NCBI GenBank assembly: GCA_000310025.1
Contig: FN649758.1
Span: 1,881,902-1,912,704, forward strand
DNA: 30,803 bases
Direction of reading: 5' to 3'
From: Ectocarpus siliculosus
Lineage: Eukaryota; Sar; Phaeophyceae; Ectocarpales; Ectocarpaceae
The position numbers were made by a program, and so were the translations under genes. Positions 1 through 11,400 of the stretch are shown here, piece after piece. Below the pieces are notes generated by a model. It was not told where the DNA came from and ran no database searches. It saw only the letters and a list, made by a program, of their open reading frames with translations. The first letter of the stretch is position 1. Each line of letters opens with the position of its first letter.

Positions 1-340
1 TTTTTTTTTTTTTTTTCCAGTTTTTAAAAGTTTTTTTTTTTTTCCCCGGCCCCCGCTTTAGGGCTTTTGTTTTTTGTGAAAAAAAAAAACCCAATTTCTC
101 CCCCGTGGTTTGGGTTTTGGTTTGGGGTTTTTTGGTTTTTGGCTTGGGGGGGGGGAAAATTTTTTTTTTGTTTTTTGGGGTTTCCATTTTTTTTGCAAAA
201 ATGTGGCCCTTTTTTTGCCGGAAAATACGGGCCTCTTTCCCAGTTTTTTTTTTCCCTTTTGGGGTGGCCCTGGTTAAAATTCAAGAATCCCTTCCCCTTT
301 TTTGGGTTTTTTTTAACCGCCTTCCCTCCCCCCCCTCAGG
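1..340. other. Low-quality, homopolymer-dominated contig end
   Basis: Almost every base here sits in a run of T, G, C or A, including a T16 start and many runs of 6 to 12. Base composition changes abruptly to normal complex sequence after about 370. This is the pattern of unreliable base calling at a read or contig end rather than a biological repeat. Open frames across it are meaningless, and any exon of the following gene that lay here cannot be read. Confidence 0.75.
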
Positions 341-378
341 TACCTTGCCCCCCCCCCCCCCCCCGACCCGCATTTCAG

Positions 379-3363
379 GCGTGCCGACGCCCCCCCCAGA
401 TAGCGACGACATTGACGAAGATGATCTGGGCTTGCATGCGGCGAGAGAGCGTCAGGAAGGAGGGCACCGGGTCAGCGTTGTCGCCGATCTCACCACCCCG
501 GAGAATAGCAGCCAAAACGGCAATCCGCGGGCCCCCTCGCGCTCCGCCACGGCGCCCCCCGCCGTGGGCGGCGGCGGGTCGTCGTCGGCAGCGGGATTGG
601 GAGCGGCGAGTGCGGAAGAGGTGCGTCGTCTGTGTTTGGTTTGTGCGTGGTTTGTGATATTGTTGTTGATACTGCTCTCCCAACCTGTATGATTCGGTTT
701 TGTTTGTCTTTTGTCATCTCTGAGCTGTGTGTTTTCCATGGTGTTTACGCCGTAGTACTGTTTTTGTGCTTTTGGTGGCTGCATACGTTTTGTATTCCGT
801 TCTAAATCGCTCGGTTCTTGTTTCTTTCTTTCCAGAGTTCTTTGGTTTGCTTCAGTCAAATGTTTTTGGGAAATCTCGACGGAAAATAAATGCGCCTGGT
901 GTTGCCTAAACTGATTTTGTACTTCGAAATGCGTCCACAGCTTTTTTTTTGCCCAGCCTCAACGGCCGGGTCTATGCATGTCGTCCTGGAGGAAGACTAC
1001 GACCATTTTCCAGCCAGACACAGAAGAAAAGGCAGAAGGACACGGCCGAACACAGGTCAAGACAAGACACCAAATGTTCCCCAGAGGATGGCTTACCTTC
1101 TCCCCTCACTCGCTCGCGTTCCTATCTGTGGCAACACACACACGTATGCATACGTACGCGTTCCGAAACCGGTGGTGGCAGGAGAGCATGATGCATCTCA
1201 GGAAGACCTGCTCCGCAGCCGCGGCGTTCAGCATGCTGCTTCGGCTCAAGGTTTACCTCAAGTCGGCTTACGGGCTGACGGCCGCCAGGTGCCAGTCATA
1301 CAAGCCCAATGAGGCCACGAAGGTGAGAAGGCCAACGGGAAATGGCCAGAGATCAAAGACTACGAAATCGCCCAAAGCAACACGTGCACCGAACGTTGGG
1401 AGCACGGGAGCCGAAGGGCCAACAGGAAAAGACGGACGCCAACGACCACCAATAATAACCCACGACGATTGAGACACTCGGCACGTTGGACGCGTCTTCC
1501 TACGCCCCCATGGTGTTTCCCCCCTCGACACACTCCGTCCGCTGCCAACGCTTGCCTTGATGAACTCGGCCTCTTTTTCTTCGCCAGGCCAATGAGAAGC
1601 AAGCGCAATCCCCGAACCCTCCCCCGGAGACGTTCAATCCCTTCACTACGGCCAAGAAGGGAGCAGGGAAGAGCGTTGTCGACACCTCTTCCATAGCGGC
1701 TGCGGCCACGTCAGCCGCGGAAGTCCTGAACTCCGGGTCTCCGGTGGAAGTGAGTCGCGGTTTCATGCCTTTGGAGTGGAGAGTTTGGCTTTTTTATCGT
1801 GGGGGCGTTGTGGTGGCCTGTGGAGGAGCACCTGGCTCGCGCGCCTGGCGTCATCGCCGTCCCTTTTTTTTTTTTTTGTCCCATCGTAACATCTGTACCG
1901 GGAGGCTGTGTACACCGTTCCGTGTATTTTCGTTTGGCGCGCTATACATTGTATAACAGCCTGGGTGTCGAGGAAGGAGGAACTCTCCAATTTTCTTCCT
2001 GCGGTGCTCGCCTTGAACATGTCCCGCGAGAAACGGGTTCAGCAATCCCTGTCCACCTTCTCGTGCGCTCTCGACCCTGCGCTTTTCGCGTTTAAAACTT
2101 GTTTTTTTTCGCTCGAGAGAGATACGAATGCTCAACCCAGAGATTCTACGAGTTTACCAAACGCGACTGTCGGGTGACCGAGCTCGTGCATTCCTTCAAG
2201 TCTCTGCGTATCGCTTTTTTTTTTTCTTGCGTACGGTTTAAGCTAGAGAGAGGTGTGGACATTTTCAAGGTGCGCCCGGACTTTATTTAAAGAGTACCAC
2301 CCTTTTCCCTACAGTAGTCAGCTGACCGTTCCTTGTATTGGCACCACCACCGTCTCCCCCCCCCCCCCCCCCGGGTATGTGGGAATATGTCCGTGCATCC
2401 AGGACGCCCCGCGCCCCTCGCTAGCCACGCCGCTGTTGTCCAAACCACAAACAAAGCCCTTTCTCGTTATCCACGACCCTCCTAAGACGCTCCTTACCCT
2501 TCCATGCCTTGCGTTTCTTCTTCCAGCTGTCGGCCTTCTACATGGAGTTGAGACGTCTCGCGCAGGACGACCCCGAGGATTACGCCGGCTGGGAGGGCCT
2601 GGAAGAGGCCGTGTCCGACGGCCAAGACGGCGGCGGGGGCGGCGAGACCGATGCCGGTTCGGGGTCGGACAGCAACGTCCCCAAGAAGCGCGGCAAGAAG
2701 CGAGGGTTGGCTTCTTCCACCGGGGGTGCGCGCGCCAAGAAGAGGTGGGAGAGCGCGGTGTTTGCGTCATACCGTTGACGCGCGTGTATTTCGCGTTGAT
2801 TATGTGCAGTTCGCGCGTCGATTTCGTGACGCAGAGGGGAAAGGAGGGGGAGATCTGAACGGCGGCATTTTCGTGGGAGGTTTTCGAATTTTGTGGCTTT
2901 TCCACGCTGCTTGTTTTTGTTTTGAGCACGATTTCGCTAATTCGTTTGCGGGGTCTTGGTTTTCTCTGACCTTGCAAAACGGTTCGTGGATTGGGTACAC
3001 CGCTAGTGTATCGGCACGACCCGCGCTCCTTCTCTAGGGCACTCTTTCGCCTCCCTCCCCTCCAATCAATCTCTCATGAGCGACCGATTATGTTTGTTTT
3101 GCATACCTGATTCTTCCAACGAAACACAACCTGTCGGCGGCACCGCTTGCGCCCGTACGCGCAGGAGAGCGAGCGCGGGGGACGCGCTTTCGACAGCCAA
3201 GAAACGAGGTGGCGTCGCCGGCAGGGGGAAGGGGGTCAGGACCAAGGGCAAGAAGGCGAAAACCGCAAGACGGCGGAAGAGCACAGGGGGGTTGGCGGCG
3301 ATTAGCGATAGCTCGGAGAGAGACGACGACGGCGACGAAGACGACGACGAGGACTGGGCGTAG
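379..3363 (+). CDS. SCC2: Cohesin loader SCC2/NIPBL (Nipped-B) homologue, C-terminal exons (5' partial)
   Basis: SCC2/NIPBL with SCC4/MAU2 loads cohesin onto chromatin in the nucleus. I read exons 379-620, 1182-1322, 1588-1749, 2527-2744 and 3165-3363. All have AG acceptors and GT donors, and their phases match (0,0,0, then 2 completed by one base). The join gives about 320 residues ending in TAG. Exon 1182-1322 encodes SMLLRLKVYLKSAYGL followed by an ARCQSY-KPNEA segment, resembling the 'LL.LK.HLK..YGL.DARCQ.Y.P.E' block near the C-terminus of plant and animal SCC2. Exon 2527-2744 begins LSAFYMELRRLAQDDPEDYA, matching the following 'Y..F..LM..D' helix, then becomes Gly/Asp-rich and Lys/Arg-rich (PKKRGKKRG). 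The last exon is basic and ends in a run of Asp/Glu (DDDGDEDDDEDWA). Exon 379-620 is an acidic, Ser-rich linker (DSDDIDEDD). The N-terminal and HEAT-repeat parts lie upstream of the window. Family assignment is from remembered motif patterns, not a search. The 777-base intron 1750-2526 could hide a further exon. Confidence 0.68.
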
Positions 3364-5946
3364 GCCGGGCGCACGGTTGGGTGTGTTTCTCGTGGCAGTT
3401 TTGTATCTTTGGTCTCTTGCGGATGGGGGTTGGGCGCTAGGTGGCTCAATCGAAGAACGCGCTTGTCGTGTCGGCGGTTGGAGGTAGCTCACTGCTGCTG
3501 GCGCTCGAGCTGTCCGTTCCCGATTTGCTGGTGGTTTTCACCCTGTTCTTAGTGAGGGCGGTCGGCGATGAGGTTGAGGTCGCGGCCTAGGGCGCGTGTT
3601 GTCAGCCCCTTATGGGAACTTTGACGCGCCTGCCGCCCGCAACAGCAACATCTCATCGATTTTGCTGATTGGGCGTGCCGAGATTTATGTGAGAGAGACC
3701 ATGGATTTATTTCCCTTTTTCTGGTCTTAGGGCGAAGGATGAATGTCGCAAGTTGCAACAATAGAGCCGGAAAGCAGAAGAGAAAGGAAAAAACTACTGC
3801 CGGTCTGCCGCCCCCCCGAGTTGGCAAGGGTAGAGGTCGATATTTTCCACGGGCGAAGTGGACTGCTGCCACCCCCCTGTTGGCAAGGGGTAGAGGTCCC
3901 TGTTTTCCAAGGGCGATCTGGACTGGATACTGTAGGGAATAGCAAGTTAGCACAATGTAAATCTGCAGGAATTTTACACCGACGACAGAAAGAACGGGTG
4001 CCGAGCATGGGCGTACGATCGAGGGGGGGATTACTCGGCTTTTGCGGTCGGCGGTCGACATGGAAAGTAGGAGACCAAGCGTTTCGTTGACGGCGGCGCG
4101 ATTATTTGGAGGAGAGGCAGTAGTATATCGTGGGGCCTGCATCAGTTGTGTGAGAGTTTTATTACATACACCAAACGGTCGAGGGGGGCATGCACCGAAA
4201 CAAGGTGGCTGCAGAGGGGCAGGGGGGGGGGCGAAGGAATTTCGTCGCCGTTCTGTTACGCGCTGGTTGGCTCTACCTCACTGCAGGTGTGGCGTCTGGG
4301 ATTTCTGTCGTCAGGCCAGCTTTCAACGCGAAACATACGTGCGGCGTGATGATATTCTTTTTATTGGTAAAAAATCGCTCTCTTCCTGAAGAAAGCGAAC
4401 CGCTCTTTCGTTCTCACTAGGAGGACCGCCCGTCGGGCAGGGAGGGACTGGGTTTAGCATTGTTTGTTTGTAGATGGCGGTTTACGGGATAGAGGTACTT
4501 TTTCGTCGTCTCTTGGTGTGTTGTGGGTTGTGGGGCTGTTTGCAGACACTCTCGCCGCCTGAAAAGTAGTATTAGGCAAGGGCAGCGTAAGTGGATCGTT
4601 GTGTACTTGCTAGAGGTCTCTGGCCAGTCGAGCGTGCACTGCAGTACATCGGCGTCCGCATGGCGTGGGTGCTCGCTACGGTTGTTGGCGCACGCGGTGT
4701 TCATATGGGAGGCCGGACGATGCACCGTTTGGACTACCACGTGTGTGTGTCGCGTGCAACACTCGTACTGCTGTAGCACACACGAAACCTATATTTGTAT
4801 TGTACCATAGAGTTTCTGGAGCGTCGTCCTGCCCTTGCCTCTATCGCTTTGTACGCGAGCGGTGTTGGGTTGGATCATCGACAGAACATTCAAGGGAGGG
4901 CAGGCTCTCTCCGCGTGAGCCGTACGTGGAGAACCGTGTTTTGTAGTGATATTTCATTCGCTGTTTTTATCTGTCTTGTTTAGTCTACGCCCTCAAGGAG
5001 CGATGTTTGGTCACGTCGCGGCGACTACTGTAGGCAGTGGAAAAAGCGTTGGGTCTTGCGGAGACCGAAGGATCAGCCGGTCGCGTTTGTGGCTGTCTCT
5101 CGCAAATATCATGTACATCAAGCAACGGCGTTGCTCAACCTGGGGTCTTGAATGGTGGCAATGATCAGTCACGTTGCATTTATTCCGTATACTTCGGCAG
5201 TGTGGGGATTCGTTGGAGACGTTTCATGAAGGCACAGTGCTGCTGCTCTCTCTGGTGTGTGCCACTGGCTGGCGTGGAAGATGGCATCTCCTACAGTTTT
5301 GCCTAGCTTGTTGTCAGGTTGAACGGGTGCTGGCGGCGAAAGGCTTGTAGATAACATGGGACGGGTTGATTGCATCAAGAAGATCGAACTAGCGACGGGT
5401 TTGCGGGCAGTAAATGGGGAGCTGTTGTGAAAACAAACCTGAACAGCTACAGTAGCACACATGTAAGCAGGCATCGTTTGCGCGAAATGCCTCCACCATT
5501 TGGCGTTGTACGCCGGCTGTGGGGACAGAGCTTCGCACGAGCATCACGATTCCCACACAGCAGCAACCTCACTCGCAAAATTCTCCTATACGGTAGATAC
5601 CCCCGTCTTAGCACGCCTCTCCTGGCCGCTGCGACGCTTGTGTATCACGTGTTCGCGTGAGTCGTCACCTGGCACCAGGACAGTCGGTGACAAAGTTCCC
5701 CAGCATTTGCACATGCACACCGCAGTTCTGTCGGAGCAAACAAAGTGCCGGACAACATGCATGCCGAGTTCACACGCAAAACATGTTACCGTAGCCCCGG
5801 TCAGTTTCCGATTATTGAGGCCCGCGAAAAAAACTCAGACACGCGCAAACATTCAGTCTTTGCCATCACCCATCAAGTACAATACCACAATGTCGTGCAT
5901 GATGGACGACTATCTGACAGGATTATTGTAATAATTTACTCCCTAA
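3364..5946. other. Downstream/intergenic region without recognisable gene
   Basis: The first part is presumably the 3' untranslated region of the SCC2-like gene. The remainder has only short frames without protein-like composition or convincing splice sites. Its one clear structure is the 60-bp tandem pair at 3811-3930. No RNA gene was recognised. Confidence 0.5.
3811..3930. repeat. Tandem pair of ~60-bp degenerate units
   Basis: Two adjacent 60-base units (3811-3870 and 3871-3930) share a C-rich start, TTGGCAAGGGG-TAGAGGTC, TTTTCCA, GGGCGA and TGGACTG. They differ at scattered positions, so the duplication is old. On the minus strand both units stay open and encode similar peptides (ALGKQGPLPLANRG and ARGKYRPLPLPTRG). 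I do not take this as evidence of a gene. Confidence 0.75.
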
Positions 5947-6289
5947 TGTTAAGGAGGACCCGATTCGCAGGGTATCTGTCGATTGACTTTTACCAGAACC
6001 GGTACACCTTCGCATATGGCGTCAGCTGTATACTGGTTCGAATCCCCTTGGGTGCACGTTTTTTCTCCTGACTTGGACATTTTCCCATGGACACCATGTG
6101 TGTCAGTCCTGAGAACACCTCTTGGAATCGCTCCTATAAAGAACCTTGTGACACTTCCATCGAATTACCCGTCCTGGCCACAAGAGGTTCCCAGTTGAGG
6201 GTAAATTCTGTGGGTGGAGAGTGTTAAGGAGGACCCGATTCGCAGGGTATCCGTCGATTGACTTTTACCAGAATCGGTACACCTTCGCA
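5947..6289. repeat. 68-bp direct repeat pair, 207 bp apart
   Basis: Bases 5947-6014 and 6222-6289 are 68-base copies differing at only two positions that I can see (TATCTGT/TATCCGT and GAACCGG/GAATCGG). They begin TGTTAAGGAGGACCCGATTC and end ACACCTTCGCA. The 207 bases between them hold no frame or inverted termini that I can recognise. Possibilities are a recent local duplication, or very short terminal direct repeats of a tiny element. Confidence 0.85.
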
Positions 6290-8958
6290 CTAACAGTTGT
6301 TTCGAGGTAGTAGTGCGTACAGGGGTGGTTTCGTATGATCCATGCATGAAATAGGCATGTTTTTCGGGTGACATCAAGGCTCGGTTTACATAAGTTTGCA
6401 TAGAAACACAACTTTGAAAGCGTGCGCTCGCTCTCTTCTACATGTAGTATCAGTCTCGTATGCTACGTATACAGCAAGCAGGTCAGCTCTGTCCCCAAAT
6501 CTTACACATTTTTCGATGTCATCATATCTTGTGATCCAGGATAATATGTTGCCGCCATGGATAAATAAAGTACCAACGGAGGAATTACCGACGGATACTC
6601 TTCAACCGCTTCATAATTATATATCTTGACGTATGACGTACGTACGTGGACCACAACTGCATGATGTTCTCTTGTTGATCCGCGACCCGCCGATCGGTCC
6701 CGCATCCTTACCTTTTTCAGCCTGAGTAAACCTTTTTCAGCCTGAGTAAATTTGTTTACGACTCCTCCGCCTCGCCTCTTTGAACGGTACCTGCTGATTA
6801 CTGCTGGTGGCAAACAACGCATTCACTTGTCTGCGCACACCTGTGGTACGCTCTAGGATCCACGAATAGCTGCTGGTATGTTCTGGGTATGTTTCAGTTG
6901 GAATGAATGAATGTTGGAATTAGTTGTTGAGACAACCCGTCGTGTCGTGCGTGTGCCCCGTGCTTGTCTGTGTAGCTCTCTCATGGTGTGAGAAAGGGAA
7001 CATGCACGCAAAGTACCGAGCGTGCCTGAACACAACGTGGCGGTGCTCCACGCAGAACTGCAATAGGCAACCCCAACCCAAACCCCCACCCACAGAAAAA
7101 ACATGGGGGAGGGGGCAAGCAAGTGCTCGACCGTTGAAAGCTGAATGTACGACCGGTATATATACGGTACGACGGAACAATCGACCACCTGCTCTCTCTC
7201 TTTTTTTTTATTTTTCTGCCTCTTGCAGGTGCATTGTGCAGGTGCGGTGTGCAGGTGTAATCTTTCGGCCCACCGGAAACGTATGCATGCTGCTGCTGCA
7301 GCCCCCGCCCCTCACACACACAACAACCAACCGGGAGGCACCAGATTCTCAACAGCAAGGGGCAGCGGCGCGGCAGAGGTCGAGAGCATTGTGGAGGCCT
7401 GACTCTGGCTCGAGCTCGCCGGTGCCCAGCAGCCCGGCGCCGTTGTTGCAATCGGTGTTGGGTGCAGCGGGATCTTCACGCCGCCGCTCTTTTTGGGGTC
7501 GAGCTCTACTGCTGTAGCTCTGCACATCAGAAGGGGGCAGAGCTAGGTCGTCGGATCGTCAGAGCAGGTGCGTGAAGCGAGGAGGGCTAAGGGGTAGCGG
7601 AGGGTAAGATTCCTTGCGTGTTTGCGTGGGGCGCCCACCGATGCCGGGCGCGGTGTTGCGTTGTTGCTACAGCCTGCGCTCACACCAGGTTCATAAATAA
7701 TGAAATGAAAAAAGGCGTGGTGCCACAGGGTGCCATCGAAAATCCATGGCTGGAATCCTGCGACAGTACCTACTGCTGTAGCTGCTGCTGCAAGCCGGCC
7801 TGACAGATGAAGGATATAGAGGCAAGAGAGGCCACGGGAGTTAGCTCTCCTGCTGCGATCTTCCAGTGATGAGCGCTAGTCCAAGTCATACGATATCCGG
7901 CCGGCCGCAGATTGCAACGCCCACGCTCTTTCTCTACATTTATTTGTCCCTCCGATCGATGCGGCGTTCCGTGCGGCGACAGAAAAAGGTTGTGGTCATC
8001 TCTCGTGATCTTTTTTAGTGTGCTGAGGAGATCTGGCTCTCGCGAACAACCCAGTCCCGGTAGTACTTGATTTGTCTCATGGTGATGGATTCTAGGCCTT
8101 GTACCTATCGCAAGTGTGTGCCCACGAAGGGGAGAGGGGTTCCCCTTCTTCCGCCACACGTGTCGCGGTTGTCTGTCTTGTTGTGTCTGGCCACCATTGA
8201 TATTTTCATCGCACCAGCGAAAAGTGGAAAGACTTCTTCAGTCGTGCGCGGCAATTCACACACAATACTGCTGGAAAAAGAGTGCACTCATCCGACAGAC
8301 ATGTCACCACCGGACGCAAGGGGGAGCACGCCGCTCTATGCATACTCCGTATCTAATCGTATCTCGTAGGTAGCAACCCTGTCCCGCGTTCATAACATGG
8401 GGGCCAAGCTTTACCTGGGACAGCAGGCGGATGTATATCTTCGATCGGTGCGGTGAGGTATTTAAACAGCAGCAGCAGGAGTGGCAGGCGGCTACAAAGT
8501 ATGCAATGATTGACCTGATCTACCGCTTCAGCGGTACCAAGTAACCTACATTTATTCTGGAGCGATATGTAATCTAGAGAGGCACAGCAGAGAGAGAGCA
8601 GCGGACCAAAAGGCTTGGACAGGGGGCCAAGGCCTTCATGCATGTCTTATCGACCTGGTGCTTGCCATCATACAGTCGACGGTTTCCCTGCAAATCTCTA
8701 TGTAGGTGCCTGACTGTTAGAGTGCGGGCATCCGTCGCGTGCAAGCCTTCACAAAAAAATGAATGTGATGCGATCCTCCCGTCCGTGAAAAAAAATGATC
8801 TCGGCGAGGTGATGTGATGACGAAACAATAAAGAGGGTGTCTGTAGTATTATCTTCCTCGCGCTTTCATTTGCTCTCTGAAACTAACTGCTGCTGCTGTG
8901 TGCGCGCTATACACACGTACAGGAGCTATTTGTGCACCTCAAGACGGACACAGTCGTC
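6290..8958. other. Intergenic region, no supported gene
   Basis: This stretch contains a perfect 20-bp tandem duplication (6711-6750) and short CTG/CAG tracts near 7772-7795 and 8469-8481. A good polypyrimidine-AG acceptor lies at ~7205-7229, followed by an open stretch to 7402 that encodes a Cys/His-rich peptide (CRCNLSAHRKRMH) then poly-Ala. That segment could be an exon, but its Cys/His spacing fits no finger I know and I found no partner exon. Confidence 0.4.
6711..6750. repeat. Perfect 20-bp tandem duplication
   Basis: The 20-base unit CCTTTTTCAGCCTGAGTAAA occurs twice with no mismatch or spacer. It looks like a recent slippage or repair duplication. Confidence 0.95.
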
Positions 8959-9096
8959 ATGGCATCCTCCTCTTCCCCCGACACCACCCACGGCGGCGGA
9001 GGGGCTGCTTCTGGTGGTGCACCGCCTTCTTCACGGCCATTCATGGAGGCGGAACTAAGGCAGGGGCTTTATCTATTTTATATTTCAATGACCTGA
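8959..9096 (+). CDS. Possible small ORF, Ser/Gly-rich, 45 residues
   Basis: An ATG at 8959 opens a frame starting MASSSSPDTTHGGGG and ending in TGA at 9094-9096. An AATAAA hexamer lies about 40 bases downstream. The frame stays open upstream to a possible acceptor (ACGTACAG) near 8920, so this may instead be a terminal exon beginning ELFVHLKTD. Composition (Ser, Gly, Ala, Pro) resembles the low-complexity parts of other proteins here. No domain or homologue is recognised, and chance is a realistic alternative. Confidence 0.22.
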   Translation: MASSSSPDTTHGGGGAASGGAPPSSRPFMEAELRQGLYLFYISMT

Positions 9097-9180
9097 TGAT
9101 TAATTATTTGTTGTCTTTTTGTTGTGTTCCCTTCCAATAAAGTTGTTTCAGGCGATTAAAACATGCGTAAAAAATTTAAA

Positions 9181-9198
9181 CTGCTGCTGCTGCTGCTG
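9181..9198. repeat. (CTG)6 microsatellite
   Basis: Six uninterrupted CTG units. Shorter CTG/CAG tracts at ~7772, ~8469 and ~8888 show that this triplet is common in the window. Confidence 0.95.
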
Positions 9199-9239
9199 TG
9201 ACCCTGTTGCTTTGAAGAAAATTTATTGACAAAGGCGCC

Positions 9240-11075
9240 TCATGTGTTGCACCATGAGAAAAATGTCACCGTGTGCCATCCATCCATCCATCCATGTGAT
9301 GCACCATGAGGAATGAGGAACCATGGCGGCCCGTTGAATTATCTCCCTCAGTGCAACATGAAATATGTCATGTTTTTTTTCATAGTGTGTGTGTCTCGCT
9401 GATTTGTGGGCCAAGATGTCATTGTATATGGTACATATTTATTCGCATACGTACCCCGAAACGTTTCATGAAGTTCATCCAATCATAGTGATGAAATCAA
9501 CTTATTCCCCTATTTTCGACAAGGAGGAAGGAAAGGAAGGGTAAAAACAACAGAAAAGCTGGGACTGACTGCTGTATGGCCTCATGTTGTACCATGCCAA
9601 CCGCGTCATTATTCTATGTTGTAGTAGATGGATGTATGATGGTTGTATCGTTGTGCACACCATATCAATAATCGACAACCAATCAAGGGAAACAAAACAA
9701 CAGAAGACGAAGTGAATACTCATGGTGGTAAGCGATGATCTACATTGGAAGGTGAACACATTTTTGAAGGTAGGTGCAAGGTGGTGCCTCATATTACACT
9801 GTATGGATAGGGCTCGATGATGCACCGCCGTGCAAATCTCGATCGAGAGAGAGCGGTAGTTCTCGATTTTTCCTCACGGCCCTCATGGGATCGAGACTAC
9901 GCATGATGCATGATCATTTTCTGTTTTGTTGCCGCGGATCTCATGATGCATCATCATCATCGCGTGTGGTGCACCGTTGCCTCGTGTCGCATAGTCCCTT
10001 GTGTTATTTCTCAAAAATGTTCGTGAGGACCTTGACGCGCCATGAGACCAAGCGAGCATGCATGCATGCATATTATCATGTTTTCTCCTAACCCCAAGCA
10101 ATATTTATTTCATGAGAGAGAGCAGTCAAAGAATTCACAATTAGTTATTCTTCAATGAATGGTGTCATCATATCGTGCACTGCGACATTTTCATGAAACA
10201 CCTCAGGAGACCTCACGGTGCATTATGAGATCTCATGGTGCACCATGCTTTTCAACTGTTGTTAATATTGTTTTTTTTTTCTTGTTTCTTTTTCATGTTA
10301 CTATGTGATCCCATGATGCATCATGTCCATGATGCAAGACTGCTGTGAAATCCATGAGATAATCTCCAGAGTCTCAAGAGAAATCTCATGGTGTATATCG
10401 AGAAATTCACTCCACGAACGGTATCATCTCGCGATGATGGTAGTATTCTTCTCTTCTTCTTCGGAATAGATTATTTGATGGAAGCATGGGATGATGTGGC
10501 AAGGCCTCCTGCGGCAGCGGGCGACCCCGCCCAAACTTCGTTAGGTTGTATATATTTTTGTGGCCATCGGCCGGGTCTGCATTGAATTGAGACTCACCCA
10601 AAACTTGGGGGTTGGTACCGTTTTCGGGTATGCATATGCACACCAACTAAATATCGCCTCAAAGTCCGGCGACAAGGGATTATCATGATGCATCATGATC
10701 CTCCATGATGAACTACAGTACTCCACTCCACTGAGAAAAATATCAGGGGTGTGAAAAGAGAAAACTTTCGTGTGGTGAGAAACTCATTCTATTGTAATGG
10801 CATCTCATGACGCGATCTATACCCTTTCTCGGAGTGTAAATTTACAATTTTTACATTGCGTAAGCATTACATTTGGCGAGGCCTCCTGTGGTGGCCGGTG
10901 ATCCTGCCCGAAATTCGATCGATTGTAAATATTTTGTGTGCTCAGGTACGCGTTGAATTGAGGCTCACCCGAAACTTGCAACAACTGTTTTTCCGGGCAT
11001 CCTGTACGTACGCCGATCAAATCGCATCGAAATCCGGCAACAAGGGATGGGTCTCATGATGACTAGTATTTCTCC
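9240..11075. repeat. Cluster of palindromic TGRTGCAYCA motifs
   Basis: At least a dozen full or partial copies of a palindrome with consensus CTCATGRTGCAYCATGAG are scattered here. Examples are near 9246, 9298, 9815, 9903, 9940, 9966, 10215, 10235 (TCTCATGGTGCACCATG), 10312 (CCATGATGCATCATG), 10330, 10384, 10683 (TCATGATGCATCATGA) and 11056. Many are preceded by AGATCTC or AATCTC. The surrounding sequence is AT-richer than the flanks. The motif density is plain in the sequence; its function is unknown. Confidence 0.7.
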
Positions 11076-11400
11076 ATGATCCACTAATACTGTGAGACCC
11101 ACGAGAAAAATCCCCAGGGGTCTCAGGAGAAGTCTCACATGGTGAGAGATTCACTCTATTTCTCTTTCTCGGAAGTGAAATTTTCCTGTGGAAGTGTAGG
11201 ATTGGGCGAAACCTTCAGCGGCGGCCGCTGATCCCGCCCAAACGTCGTCATGGTGTAAATAGTTTGTGTGACCATCCATCGGCCCATGTGTGCGTTGAAC
11301 CGGGGCTCACCCAAAACTTGCGTTCATTGCTCTTACGGGCATGTACGCCGACCAAGTCGCCGCAAAGACCGGCGACAATGGTGCCTCGAAAGCGACCGAC
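10356..11400. repeat. Three tandem degenerate units of ~340-370 bp
   Basis: Units begin near 10356, 10733 and 11102 with GAGA-AAAATMYCAGGGGT-like sequence and a 'GAGAAATTCACTC' block. Each continues through GGC(G)AGGCCTCCTG-like and GACCCCGCCCAAACTTCG-like blocks, then GTAAATATTTTGTG, TTGAATTGAGGCTCACCC and AACTTG. Each ends with TACGCCGA..AAATCGC..CAAAGTCCGGCGACAAGGG. The TTGAATTGAGG anchor recurs at about 10580, 10951 and 11291. Units 1 and 2 end in TCATGATGCATCATG-type palindromes; unit 3 ends before one. No convincing reading frame is shared. Confidence 0.8.

Noticed and set aside
67-692. Two ~195-residue plus-strand frames
   Set aside because: Their N-terminal halves are translations of homopolymer runs in poor-quality sequence; only the part after 379 is credible.
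957-1055. Possible extra exon of the SCC2-like gene
   Set aside because: It has AG and GT borders and phase 0, but the peptide resembles nothing expected there. Skipping it joins 620 to 1182 in phase, so it is left out.
2141-2269. Possible extra exon (RFYEFTKRDC) in the long SCC2 intron
   Set aside because: The phase fits, but the peptide becomes Phe/Ser-rich from a T tract. The exon at 2527 already supplies the expected helix.
3549-4142. 197-residue minus-strand frame
   Set aside because: No protein-like domain order. It crosses the 60-bp tandem repeat and the presumed 3' region of the upstream gene; a chance frame is more likely.
6030-6060. GGTTCGAATCCCC resembling a tRNA T-loop
   Set aside because: The bases flanking the loop do not pair as a T-stem beyond two G-C pairs, and no matching acceptor, D-arm or anticodon arm lies upstream.
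6924-7517. 197-residue plus-strand frame
   Set aside because: Pro/Ser/Arg-rich throughout and spans simple-sequence tracts; no recognisable domain.
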